Shown one piece after another: positions 1-7,564 of a stretch of 19,602 nt of DNA (positions are counted from its first letter, which is position 1; every line of letters starts with the position of its first letter). The notes beneath the pieces are model-generated. The model did no database searches, was not told the origin of the DNA, and worked only from the letters and a program-made list of their open reading frames with translations. The translations under genes were made by a program, and so were the position numbers. The DNA comes from Planctomycetota bacterium (GTDB lineage Bacteria; Planctomycetota; Planctomycetia; Pirellulales; Pirellulaceae): the NCBI GenBank assembly GCA_024277285.1, contig JAJRVM010000201.1, positions 1 to 19,602 of the forward strand, written 5' to 3'.

Positions 1-2172
1 AAGGAACAGACTCCCGATCAGTTCGCGCAGCAGACGGCCGACACGTGGCGCCAGGGATTGGCGGAATGGGGACAGGATGGAGCGCGGATCGAGCGGTTTC
101 GCGATGCGGTCGACATGGCGATCTACACGCCCGGTAGCAGTGCGGGGCTGCCGCTGACGGTGCTCAAGTCGTTCACGGCGCCGGCCGCCGCGATCGTCGA
201 CGAGATTGATGCGTTCCGCGATCGTGTCGCGTCGGCTGCCGCCGGGTTGTTGGCACTGCTGGGAATCGACATCGATCCGATTCGCAGCCGCGAGTTTATT
301 CTGGTGTCAAGCATACTGGACCATGCCTGGCGGGCCGGGCACGATGTTGATATCGAAGGTTTGATTCACGATATCCAAGCACCTCCGTTTGAAAAAATCG
401 GTGTCATGAGTGTCGATTCGTTCTATCCCAAGAAAGATCGCATGGCGCTGTCGATGACGCTCAACAGCCTGTTGGCATCACCGTCGTTTGCCGGTTGGTT
501 GGAAGGTGAGCCGCTCGACATCAAGCGGCTGCTCTACACGCCTGAGGGGAAACCAAGAATATCGATCCTGTCAATCGCTCATCTCTCCGAATCCGAGCGG
601 ATGTTCTTTGTGACTATTCTGCTCAACGAACTATTGGCGTGGGTGCGAACCCAGCCGGGCACTCCCAGTCTGCGCGCGTTGTTCTACATGGACGAAGTGT
701 TCGGCTACTTTCCGCCCGTGGCCAACCCGCCTTCCAAGAAACCGATGTTGACGTTGCTTAAACAAGCGCGCGCTTTCGGTCTTGGGTTGGTGTTGGCCAC
801 GCAAAACCCCGTCGATCTGGACTATAAAGGACTCTCGAACTGCGGCACCTGGTTCCTCGGACGGCTGCAGACCGAACGGGACAAGGCGCGCGTGCTGGAT
901 GGGCTGCAAGGAGCGACGTCGCAAGCCGGTGCGACCTTCGATCGGCAGCGGATGAACAAGATCCTCTCGGGACTCGATAGCCGCGTTTTTCTGATGAATA
1001 ATGTGCACGACGACGGCCCGGTCGTGTTCCAAACGCGTTGGGTCATGTCTTATCTGCGTGGACCGCTCACCCGTGACCAGATCCACAAACTGATGGCGCA
1101 GCGCAAGCCGGTGGCCGAGAAGGTGACCAAAGAATCGGATTTGCCGGACGAGCAGCTGGCGGAAGTCGAGCCCGAAGTGGCGGCCGCTGCGGCTAAGGTG
1201 CCCGAGGGCACGTTGGATCAACAGCTCCCCCCCGACGTGCCGCAACGGTATCTGGCGGTCCGGCGAACTCAGCCGGATGATACGCGCGTGCTGTATCGGC
1301 CTGTGTTGTTGGGCAGGGGACGGCTGCACTTCGTGCGTGTGATGTACCATGTGGAACACTTAGAGCAGCGGACTATAGTCCGCCCTGTTCGCGGTGATCA
1401 AGGCGGCGGCGATCTGCGCGGCAAAGTGTGGGAGGATGCGAAGCTGCTGACTCGGCCGTGGCCGCTGGAAGATGCCCTGCAGCAGGATGTGCCACTGGCA
1501 CCCGTCCCCAAGGAACTGACCGAGGCCAAGAAATTCGAGTTATGGCGGCGCCAGCTGGTCGACGCGCTGTATCGAACGCAGCGATTGGAGGTATTCAAAT
1601 GTGCGGCGTTGAAAGCGTATTCCAAGCCGGGTGAGGCGGAAGATGACTTCCGGATCCGGTTGGTGCACCAGCTTCATGAAGAACGTGACGAGCAAGTGGA
1701 CAAAATGCGCGCGCGTTTTGTCGCCAAAACACGTAGTCTTGACCAACGCATCGAGCGCGCTCAAGATCGCGTCGGACGCGCGGAATCGGAATATCGGCAA
1801 GAGACGGTCGATACGGCGATCTCAATCGGCCGGTCCATTTTTGGCGCGCTCTTCAGTCGCAAGAAAATGAGTCGGGCGAATGTCGATCGAGCGTCGTCAT
1901 CGGCACGCAAGGCAAGCCGCGTGGCGAAAGAGAAAGAGGATGTGCGACGTGCCGAAAACGATCTTGGCCAGCTTCTGCGGAAACGCACCAAACTGGACGA
2001 CCAGATCGCTCGTGAAGTCGCCAAAATCGAAGCCAAGTATCAACCCGATAGCCTGGAGCTCGAGAAGCTGACCATTCGCCCCATCAAGAAGGACATCACC
2101 GTTGATCCGGTGATGGTCGTCTGGAGGCCCTGGTTTATCGACGGCAAGGGGACGGCGACGCGAGCCTATTAG
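1..2172 (+). CDS. HerA/VirD4-like ATP-binding protein, 5'-truncated by the window edge
   Basis: The reading frame is open from base 1, so the true start and the Walker A loop lie upstream; a TTG at 58 is only the first in-frame start-like codon. About one third in, LFYMDEVFGYFP is a Walker B-type strand, followed by QARAFGLGLVLATQNP, the post-Walker B/sensor segment typical of HerA, FtsK and VirD4 hexameric DNA motors. The stretch after residue 350 is Pro/Glu/Ala-rich. The last 220 residues are highly charged and form a predicted coiled-coil hairpin, broken by a short hydrophobic turn (GRSIFGALFSRKK). HerA-like pumps translocate or process DNA using ATP, some with nuclease partners in repair or phage defence. 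No partner is visible; the gene ends convergently with the toxin-antitoxin pair. Confident as an additional-strand-catalytic ATPase of this class, not in a precise role. Confidence 0.8.
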   Translation, partial: KEQTPDQFAQQTADTWRQGLAEWGQDGARIERFRDAVDMAIYTPGSSAGLPLTVLKSFTAPAAAIVDEIDAFRDRVASAAAGLLALLGIDIDPIRSREFILVSSILDHAWRAGHDVDIEGLIHDIQAPPFEKIGVMSVDSFYPKKDRMALSMTLNSLLASPSFAGWLEGEPLDIKRLLYTPEGKPRISILSIAHLSESERMFFVTILLNELLAWVRTQPGTPSLRALFYMDEVFGYFPPVANPPSKKPMLTLLKQARAFGLGLVLATQNPVDLDYKGLSNCGTWFLGRLQTERDKARVLDGLQGATSQAGATFDRQRMNKILSGLDSRVFLMNNVHDDGPVVFQTRWVMSYLRGPLTRDQIHKLMAQRKPVAEKVTKESDLPDEQLAEVEPEVAAAAAKVPEGTLDQQLPPDVPQRYLAVRRTQPDDTRVLYRPVLLGRGRLHFVRVMYHVEHLEQRTIVRPVRGDQGGGDLRGKVWEDAKLLTRPWPLEDALQQDVPLAPVPKELTEAKKFELWRRQLVDALYRTQRLEVFKCAALKAYSKPGEAEDDFRIRLVHQLHEERDEQVDKMRARFVAKTRSLDQRIERAQDRVGRAESEYRQETVDTAISIGRSIFGALFSRKKMSRANVDRASSSARKASRVAKEKEDVRRAENDLGQLLRKRTKLDDQIAREVAKIEAKYQPDSLELEKLTIRPIKKDITVDPVMVVWRPWFIDGKGTATRAY

Positions 2173-2284
2173 CGCCGATGCGAATCAATAGTTCTGGCCC
2201 TTTGTTTCTGCCTGCCCCGACTGGCGAGCAATGCCACGGGCGAACCAAATAACAACGTTTGACTCCAACGCCCCCAAAGTGGCT

Positions 2285-2740
2285 TTATTCGATGAGCTCT
2301 AGCAGGTCTTTGGGGTGAGCTATTGCTGAGATTAACGCAGGAACGGCCTGGTCCAGAGTGGCCAACTTTCCCTGATGCGTGCGTGCCAACGCCAACAAGT
2401 AGGCATCGGTTACCTGACCGTGTCCGACGACCTGTTGCCAGACGTATCCCGGCGATTCGGCTTGGGAAAGGTCGTCCGCCAACGACCAGTCGTCGGGCCA
2501 AAACACATGCTGGGTTGAATGCATAACACTCTTCAGCAGCTCGATAGCACCATGCGGGCTGACGGCACCGTCGAGGAACTTCCCGTTGGAAGAAATGCGA
2601 ACAAAACCGGTCTGCGTGATAGGACAGGAGGCCCAGCCGTTCCGGCCACGCTGTCGAAACCATGTCTGGGCAATTCGATGATGGGTGTGGTTCGGCCAAG
2701 CCAAGGCGATCAGCAAGTTGACGTCGAGCAGATAAGTCAC
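2285..2740 (-). CDS. vapC: PIN-domain ribonuclease toxin (VapC family)
   Basis: A 151-residue single-domain protein of typical VapC length. It opens with the PIN hallmark MTYLLDVNLLIAL (metal-binding Asp6). Later acidic residues are Asp112 in VTDAYLLALA and Asp130 in LATLDQAV. The position near residue 43 that is often Glu is Gln here (ITQTGFVRI). VapC toxins are Mg-dependent RNases that cut tRNA or rRNA when free of antitoxin. The start is GTG at 2740, overlapping the antitoxin stop as GTGA, which indicates translational coupling and one transcript. It ends convergently, about 110 bases from the HerA-like gene. The family call is strong; target and activity are unknown. Confidence 0.88.
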   Translation of the reverse strand: MTYLLDVNLLIALAWPNHTHHRIAQTWFRQRGRNGWASCPITQTGFVRISSNGKFLDGAVSPHGAIELLKSVMHSTQHVFWPDDWSLADDLSQAESPGYVWQQVVGHGQVTDAYLLALARTHQGKLATLDQAVPALISAIAHPKDLLELIE

Positions 2741-2967
2741 TTGACGTCATCCTCTGCCATTTTTACGGTAGCCAACGTAATTGGCCGAGCGCTTTCAGGG
2801 ACGGAAAACACGGGGAATCCGCCCTCATTCGGTGAAATCGCGGACATGGAACGAATCCCACGACGTAGCAAATCAGAAAGGATCTGTCCCAATGGTACAC
2901 CCTGTTGCGATGCCAATGACTTAGCTACCTCAAGCAAGTCATCATCGATTCGTACTGTGGTTCTCAT
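2737..2967 (-). CDS. Ribbon-helix-helix antitoxin (VapB-like)
   Basis: A 76-residue protein beginning with a ribbon-helix-helix segment: the beta strand MRTTVRIDDDL, then helices LLEVAKSLAS and PLGQILSDLLRRGI. Such proteins dimerise, bind an operator with the N-terminal strand, and neutralise the toxin with a C-terminal tail, here the Pro/Val/acidic segment after residue 45. It precedes the PIN toxin with a 4-nt GTGA overlap, the standard antitoxin-first order. There is no Shine-Dalgarno sequence before the ATG at 2967. The promoter elements upstream place the likely transcription start on or next to this ATG, so the message may be leaderless. The N-terminus marks it as RHH (CopG/Arc type) rather than AbrB or Phd type. 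Confidence 0.85.
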   Translation of the reverse strand: MRTTVRIDDDLLEVAKSLASQQGVPLGQILSDLLRRGIRSMSAISPNEGGFPVFSVPESARPITLATVKMAEDDVK

Positions 2968-2973
2968 GATACC

Positions 2974-3008
2974 AGCATAGCATCGTGGTGCCGCGATGAC
3001 AAGTCATC
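2974..3008 (-). promoter_or_regulatory. Promoter and candidate operator of the toxin-antitoxin pair
   Basis: On the minus strand, TTGTCA (3002-2997) is followed by a 17-nt spacer and TATGCT (2979-2974), a fair sigma-70-type promoter. The -35 box lies inside the perfect inverted repeat GATGAC-AA-GTCATC (2995-3008), a plausible binding site for the RHH antitoxin. The expected start of transcription is about 7 bases past the -10 box, at or next to the A of the antitoxin ATG (2967). Confidence 0.5.
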
Positions 3009-3181
3009 ATGATGCTGTTTGTGCACCACCAACGGGGGTCTTTAAGACGCGAAGCAACACAAAGGTAGACTGTCTGGACTCGGTGGGAGGGCCACCGATG
3101 GGCACGGATCTACACGGAGTTGGGTTGGGGGGGCATGTAGTGTCACTTCCGGGCAAGTTGAAATCACGCTGTCTGGCTTCC

Positions 3182-3201
3182 CCGAGCCGTTGCTGGCTCG
3201 G
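3182..3201. repeat. Inverted repeat, 7-bp stem and 6-nt loop
   Basis: CCGAGCC (3182-3188) and GGCTCGG (3195-3201) form a perfect stem. It follows the first copy of the local direct repeat. No T-tract follows on either strand, so it does not look like a classical intrinsic terminator. Confidence 0.45.
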
Positions 3202-3410
3202 TGGCAATAGATGGCGATCGGAAGGTGTGGGCCTGGCCATGCTTGGAATGGAATCCCAAGCTACAAGCCGAAATCAGGCTGTCTGGTTCCGCGGGCTGTC
3301 TGGTTCCGTGTGGTCCGCCGCCGGGATAGTGATGCGACGAAGGAGAGGGCAAAAGAACAAGAGGGCTATCCCACGTGCTGTATCCTTGGCGGCTCCAGTC
3401 GCGATTCCGG

Positions 3411-4925
3411 TCACCCGTGCAGCTTGAACTGGACTGGGGCGCTTGTCTTTTCTTCGGAAGGGTGCGTGTTCGATCTCGGAACGCTCGGTTTCGTGGCAGC
3501 AGATCCGTTGGGCTCCTTCGACCTGTTGGCACTTCGTGACCCCGTTTTTTGTGTCGGCGCTCGTGTCGGTTGCGTGCGACTTTGCGGTCGCGTGGCGGTG
3601 CGTAGTACCGGGCGTGGTTGCTGCAATCCGCTGGCACGCGGCTTCGAGGGCCTGGTCGGTTTGGCAGGTTGTTTGCCCGGTTGTGTGGCTCGTGTCTTGG
3701 CTCGCGTTTTAGGGCGTGCCGCTGTGCGTGGCGCCGAGCGTGTCGCGGACTTCGACTTGGGCGACGTCTTGGTTTTCTTCGCGGTCCTCGATCTTGTGGC
3801 TGTCTTTGGTCGTGCCGCTGTCGGGGCCTTTGGCGTCCGTTGTGATCGGGTCACGGTTCTTGGCCGCGTTGTTTTTTGCGGCCGTTTTGCGGCATGCGAC
3901 CCGGCACGAAGCGACTTGGTTGGGCTGGGACGCTGGCCTGTCTTCGGTTGGCCTGTCTTCGGTTGGCCTGTCTTCGGTTGGATTGTCTTCGGTTGGATTG
4001 TCTTGGGACGGGACATCTGCGAATTGCCGTTGGTGCTGGCACCGGAGCGATAGGTTCGACGGTTGCCCCACGGCGATGTGCTGCGGTTGTTGGATCGCTT
4101 TGGTCGGTCGGAGATCGTCCCTCCGTGCCGAGTTGATCCGGCCCACAGGCCACTCGCGATGCTGGTCGGATATTGCAACCCCGATTTTAGTTTTCGTCGC
4201 GCCACGGTCGGCTGTTGCGTTCGGCTTCTGGTGGACGTGGGCCGCTTCGTCGAAGACTTTGTTTTTTTAGATGATCTTTGCGCCAGATTCTCGCCTGGTG
4301 CGGGGCACGCGCGCAGCACTTCGGCGATCACAAGATCGTGGATCCACGCGGAGGAATCGATATTAAAGTGATTGATGCTCCCCCCTTTGCTGCGGGAGCG
4401 GAGTTGGTCGATATCGGCGTTGACAATTTTCGTCCGTTTACTGTCGGCGCGCGCCGGTACTCCGTGGGGCAACCCAAACGAGCCCTTCTGGTACAGGTTT
4501 ACGCAACGTTCGACATTCGCGGGAATCGACGTCTTATGGACCGCGTCGACCATCACGACGAGTTTGACCGGGATCTTGTATTTTTGCAGATAGCGCGCTT
4601 GTTTCGGGCCGAGTTCGGCGCCGCGGCTATGACCGATGAAGATGATCGGGCCGACATTGTGATTGTGTTGGTATGCCGACTTCAATTTGGCGGCAGCTCG
4701 GCCAGCCGAGATATCCGCAATCACTTCCACATCGAGCCCGCGTTTGGCCAGTTTGTCGCCCAGTTCATTCATGCCAAGCGAGAATACGGTGAATGCCCCG
4801 CGAATAATAATGACCTTGCCACGTCGTCGCGGTGTGCGGTTGGCCGCCAGTGCATTGCCGCACATTAGTACGGTCAATAGCAACAGTGTCGTTGCTCGCA
4901 AGAGCCTCGATTGTGAAAAGATCAT
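3411..4925 (-). CDS. Secreted alpha/beta-hydrolase-like protein with polycationic C-terminal tail
   Basis: The ATG at 4925 is chosen because GGGAGGGAA lies just upstream and it gives a clean signal peptide ending GNALA before ANRTP (504 residues in all). In-frame GTG 4967 and ATG 4958 also exist; the GTG overlaps the ligase stop by 4 nt. The N-terminal 215 residues are an alpha/beta-hydrolase-like domain: GKVIIIRGAFTVFSLGM, nucleophile elbow GHSRGA (Ser100), Asp127 in VVMVDAV, conserved NVERCVNLY, and His186 in INHFNID, a likely Ser-Asp-His triad. The last 290 residues are low-complexity, rich in Lys, Arg, Thr, Ser, Pro and Gln, and include a TIQPK/TGQPK repeat. It lies directly downstream of the acyl ligase and is probably co-transcribed. 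It is a paralogue of the protein at 11198-11920. Esterase or thioesterase activity is inferred; the tail could bind polyanions or the envelope. Confidence 0.8.
   Translation of the reverse strand: MIFSQSRLLRATTLLLLTVLMCGNALAANRTPRRRGKVIIIRGAFTVFSLGMNELGDKLAKRGLDVEVIADISAGRAAAKLKSAYQHNHNVGPIIFIGHSRGAELGPKQARYLQKYKIPVKLVVMVDAVHKTSIPANVERCVNLYQKGSFGLPHGVPARADSKRTKIVNADIDQLRSRSKGGSINHFNIDSSAWIHDLVIAEVLRACPAPGENLAQRSSKKTKSSTKRPTSTRSRTQQPTVARRKLKSGLQYPTSIASGLWAGSTRHGGTISDRPKRSNNRSTSPWGNRRTYRSGASTNGNSQMSRPKTIQPKTIQPKTGQPKTGQPKTGQRPSPTKSLRAGSHAAKRPQKTTRPRTVTRSQRTPKAPTAARPKTATRSRTAKKTKTSPKSKSATRSAPRTAARPKTRAKTRATQPGKQPAKPTRPSKPRASGLQQPRPVLRTATRPQSRTQPTRAPTQKTGSRSANRSKEPNGSAATKPSVPRSNTHPSEEKTSAPVQFKLHG
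3935..4006. repeat. 15-bp tandem repeat, about five copies, inside the hydrolase tail
   Basis: The unit GGCCTGTCTTCGGTT (plus strand) occurs three times exactly (3935-3979), then as GGATTGTCTTCGGTT, then as a partial copy. On the coding strand it gives the pentapeptides TGQPK and TIQPK. The period is a multiple of three, so copy-number changes would keep the frame. Confidence 0.9.
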
Positions 4926-4963
4926 ACCGGATTCCCTCCCTGGCGAATTGCGTGACATGTGTC

Positions 4964-6631
4964 TCACGCGGACATCTTTCTCGGCGGGTTGTCGCGAGCA
5001 TCTTGCTCGGTTTCCGCATTTGCGCGCACTGTGGCGCGTCTTCGCAGCGCCGCGCGGTCCAGTTTCATGGACGCGTTGAGTGGTGCCTGGGCCAGCACTT
5101 CGATCAACGACGGTCTCTTGTGACGCGGAAGCTCACGGGCGCAAACGCGGCGCAATTGGTCTGCGATCGTCGGGTCTGTCATGGGAGTGATTCCAAACAG
5201 CGCCAGCCGTGTGGCACCTTGGTGCTCATAAGGAACTACGATCACCCTCAGCTCAGAAAAGTACTGAGAAATCGCGTCTTCCACTTCGCGCGGGTGGACT
5301 CGAAATCCTTGCACTTTCACCAAGTCGTTCTTGCGTGCCTTGACGTAGAACAGGCCTTGTGCGTCTCGGCATGCCAAATCACCGGTGTGCAGCCAACCCT
5401 CTTGCAGAACATGATTCGTGCCGGCCGGATCGTTCCAATAGCCCGCCATGACGTTGGCGCCACGCGCACACAGTTCGCCCGTTTCGCTCACGCTGGCCTC
5501 GCGGCCGTCTGCTGTCATCACGCGTAATTCCACGCCCGGAATGGCCTTGCCGATGGAATCTGAATGTGTTTGCGCCAGCTCGGGCGGCAGATAGGCGAGT
5601 CGAGCGGAAGCTTCGGTCTGGCCATACATTACGAAGAACTCCGCTGGAGTGATGGTCCGGGCCATGTCGCCCACCGCGCGGGGCTTGAGCCGGCCGCCAG
5701 CAACGCTCATGTAACGCAAGTGTGGCAGTTTGTGATCACGTAAGTCGGACATCGACAGCAACGTATAGAAGCCTTCAGGGACCGCCGAGAAACTGGTCGC
5801 ATGATGACGCCCGAGCGCATCGACAATCGTGCTTGGGAAAGCCATGTTGCCATCGACGATCAATGTGGCACCGGTCAGTAGATGCGTTTGCAAAATCGAA
5901 TGGCCAAATGCGTGGTAGAAAGGCAATAATGCCAAAGCTCGGTCGTCTCGAGTGATTGGCAGATACCGTAGAATTGACTCCGTGTTGGCCAGGATGTTGC
6001 CGTCACTCAATATCACTCCCTTGGGGTCTCCTGAAGATCCCGAGGTGAACATGATCATGGCCGGAGCTTGCTCAGTCGTGTCGTGCCGTTCCCAGCTTGA
6101 TTCGTTATCGGTTCGGGTTGCGGTCAAATCGAGCGTCGTGCAATTCGCTCCACCCGCACACTCTGGTCGCCGGCGCACGATGCGCTCGGTGGTGAAGACC
6201 TTGCTGGCCTCACACAGTCCGGTGATCCGCGCGAGCCGACTCGGTTCAATGTTCGGGGGCAGCGGTACCACGGTGCCACCCGCTGCCAGAATCCCAAAGT
6301 ATGCAGCGATGAACTCGGGACCATTGTCCAGTATCATGGCCACGCGATCGCCCGGTCGGTATTGCACATCGGCTCGCAAGTGACTCGCGATCCGCCGCGA
6401 CTGCGCGCCAAGCTCGGCGTAGCAGAACGTCCGTTTGCCCGTAATCAGTGCGGGATGATCCGCAAATCGCCGCACCGCGTCGCCAAACGCGTCGCTCAAA
6501 CGCCGGTGATGTGCCACGGATCTGGAACGTTGGGCGCAATCGTCAACCGCGCTCGGTACGCCGCGGTTGTTCACCGCTCGTGACGTAATCGAGCTTGCGG
6601 ATGATTCCGCGGAAGCCGTCGCGTCGAGCAT
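4964..6631 (-). CDS. Adenylate-forming acyl ligase (acyl-CoA/acyl-ACP synthetase family)
   Basis: This ANL-superfamily enzyme activates a carboxylic acid as acyl-AMP and passes it to a thiol (CoA or a carrier-protein arm). Motifs in order: P-loop MFTSGSSGDPKGV, LPFYHAFGHS, VMYGQTEASARLAYLPP, EGWLHTGDL, hinge KVQGFRVHPREVE, and the C-terminal catalytic Lys in NASMKLDR. All key elements are present. The frame stays open to a GTG at 6844 (626 residues), but homologous-looking sequence begins only with RRLSDAFGDAVRRF. ATG 6631, or GTG 6634 with GGAG 9 nt upstream, gives a usual length of about 555. The gene is divergent from the carrier-protein gene, which suggests shared control and that the carrier is its acceptor. 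The substrate cannot be read from the sequence. Confidence 0.88.
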   Translation of the reverse strand: MLDATASAESSASSITSRAVNNRGVPSAVDDCAQRSRSVAHHRRLSDAFGDAVRRFADHPALITGKRTFCYAELGAQSRRIASHLRADVQYRPGDRVAMILDNGPEFIAAYFGILAAGGTVVPLPPNIEPSRLARITGLCEASKVFTTERIVRRRPECAGGANCTTLDLTATRTDNESSWERHDTTEQAPAMIMFTSGSSGDPKGVILSDGNILANTESILRYLPITRDDRALALLPFYHAFGHSILQTHLLTGATLIVDGNMAFPSTIVDALGRHHATSFSAVPEGFYTLLSMSDLRDHKLPHLRYMSVAGGRLKPRAVGDMARTITPAEFFVMYGQTEASARLAYLPPELAQTHSDSIGKAIPGVELRVMTADGREASVSETGELCARGANVMAGYWNDPAGTNHVLQEGWLHTGDLACRDAQGLFYVKARKNDLVKVQGFRVHPREVEDAISQYFSELRVIVVPYEHQGATRLALFGITPMTDPTIADQLRRVCARELPRHKRPSLIEVLAQAPLNASMKLDRAALRRRATVRANAETEQDARDNPPRKMSA

Positions 6632-6933
6632 CACCAAGCGAAGCTCCGTCGGCTTGCTCGTCGCAATAGGTGCTGCACAATTCTGGTCTACCATTGGCGT
6701 CTTGTCGTGCATCCGTGCCACTGAGTTCGTGTCGTGAGGCCAATTCGTAAGACGGTCGATTCGATCGGGTACGACAGGAATTCCCCCCTGCACGAGCGGT
6801 GTGCCGCCACGTATTGCAACCATGTGCAGGACCGGCGCGCGCACGTTCTCATTCGAATTATCCGTACTTATTATCCAATCGATCGATTTGCCTACACGAC
6901 TTGAACGAATGCCGTTCTTTCCCCGCTGTTGAG

Positions 6934-6968
6934 TGCTAGCAATTGCTTCGCGTCATGCCGTGCTAGCA
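6934..6968. promoter_or_regulatory. Pair of identical 8-bp palindromes (TGCTAGCA)
   Basis: TGCTAGCA occurs at 6934-6941 and 6961-6968, with a repeat distance of 27 bp. Because each is a perfect palindrome, the pair could be two binding sites for a dimeric regulator or the arms of a hairpin. The position in the divergent control region favours an operator. Confidence 0.3.
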
Positions 6969-7053
6969 GACTCGCGGCCCGTCTTGTGTTTTTTCTGCCG
7001 GCAATTTGTCTGCCCTCTTCGGCATCGTCTCCTGATGTCGCGTTGGCAAGACT

Positions 7054-7074
7054 CCCATGGGCTTGTCCCATGGG
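7054..7074. repeat. Paired CCCATGGG palindromes
   Basis: CCCATGGG at 7054-7061 and 7067-7074 are separated by 5 nt and can pair as an 8-bp stem. No T-tract follows. This could be a small dispersed intergenic palindrome or a regulator site. Confidence 0.4.
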
Positions 7075-7115
7075 TGAATAAGACTGGTAAGCTACCGCGA
7101 CGCCAGCAGCTACCT

Positions 7116-7154
7116 CCCCCCACTTTCCTTCCGGCCTCCTTCGGCGGTGGGGGG
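7116..7154. repeat. Inverted repeat of C-run and G-run
   Basis: CCCCCCAC (7116-7123) and GTGGGGGG (7147-7154) can form an 8-bp GC-only-ended stem around a 23-nt pyrimidine-rich loop. It lies between the two divergent genes. Function unknown; no U-tract. Confidence 0.4.
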
Positions 7155-7564
7155 GGGCGTCCGATGGAAGATGAACCGCAGTGCACGCCCCACTTCAGAT
7201 GGCTAAACAGTTACAGTCATTCGTCATTACGCGGCCTCGGTTGGGCGGCTGAGTGCCGCTGTCCAGCCAAGCACGTGCGGAACGAAGACGGTACGAGCTG
7301 TTCTGCCTTTGAACGCCGAGCTTCTATCGCGCCCATACACGGGGCGTTGCGACATTGCACACGGCGCGAAATGATCTTGTCGCTTGGCCGTTTCCCTGCT
7401 AGAAGTCGCCTCCGCTGCGGCGCTGCGCGCACACCGGTCAAGCGTGTGTCGGTATGGGCAGGTCGCGGCGAATTGATCAGCAGCTACGTTGCGGCGGCAC
7501 GTTGCAGCAGTAGTGTACAAACCTCCTAGTCGAGCAAGGAAGCTACAGAAGGGTTGGTACCTCG

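Larger units (their letters stand above)
2968..3410. other. Non-coding gap with imperfect direct repeats and hairpins
   Basis: Apart from the toxin-antitoxin promoter at its left end, no protein-like frame is seen. An imperfect direct repeat of about 21 bases occurs at 3160-3181 and 3270-3290 (shared core GCTGTCTGG), and its right part (GGCTGTCTGGTTCCG) recurs at once at 3294-3308. Short inverted repeats are CCGAGCC/GGCTCGG (3182-3188 with 3195-3201) and GCTTGG/CCAAGC (3241-3246 with 3256-3261). Their role is unknown. Confidence 0.5.
6632..7564. other. Long divergent non-coding region with paired palindromes
   Basis: This separates the ligase (-) from the carrier-protein gene (+), or about 720 bases if the ligase starts at 6844. 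No convincing protein is encoded; the longest plus-strand frame (6933-7529) reads as low-quality sequence. It holds TGCTAGCA twice, CCCATGGG twice and a long C/G-run inverted repeat, all listed separately. Just before the carrier ATG (7565) AGAAGGG gives a usable ribosome site. I found no convincing -35/-10 pair for either direction. Confidence 0.5.

Noticed and set aside
58..60. TTG at 58 as start of the HerA-like gene
   Set aside because: The frame is open to base 1 and the Walker A part of the ATPase is missing, so the gene must begin before the window.
3211..4053. Long plus-strand open frame (280 codons) opposite the hydrolase tail
   Set aside because: It is the antisense of the low-complexity basic tail; its composition (Gly/Val/Arg/Phe repeats) follows from that, and the minus frame has a signal peptide, a strong ribosome site and a paralogue.
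6933..7529. 198-codon plus-strand frame in the ligase/carrier gap
   Set aside because: No domain, erratic composition with Cys/Arg/Pro clusters, and it runs through palindromes; no ribosome site.
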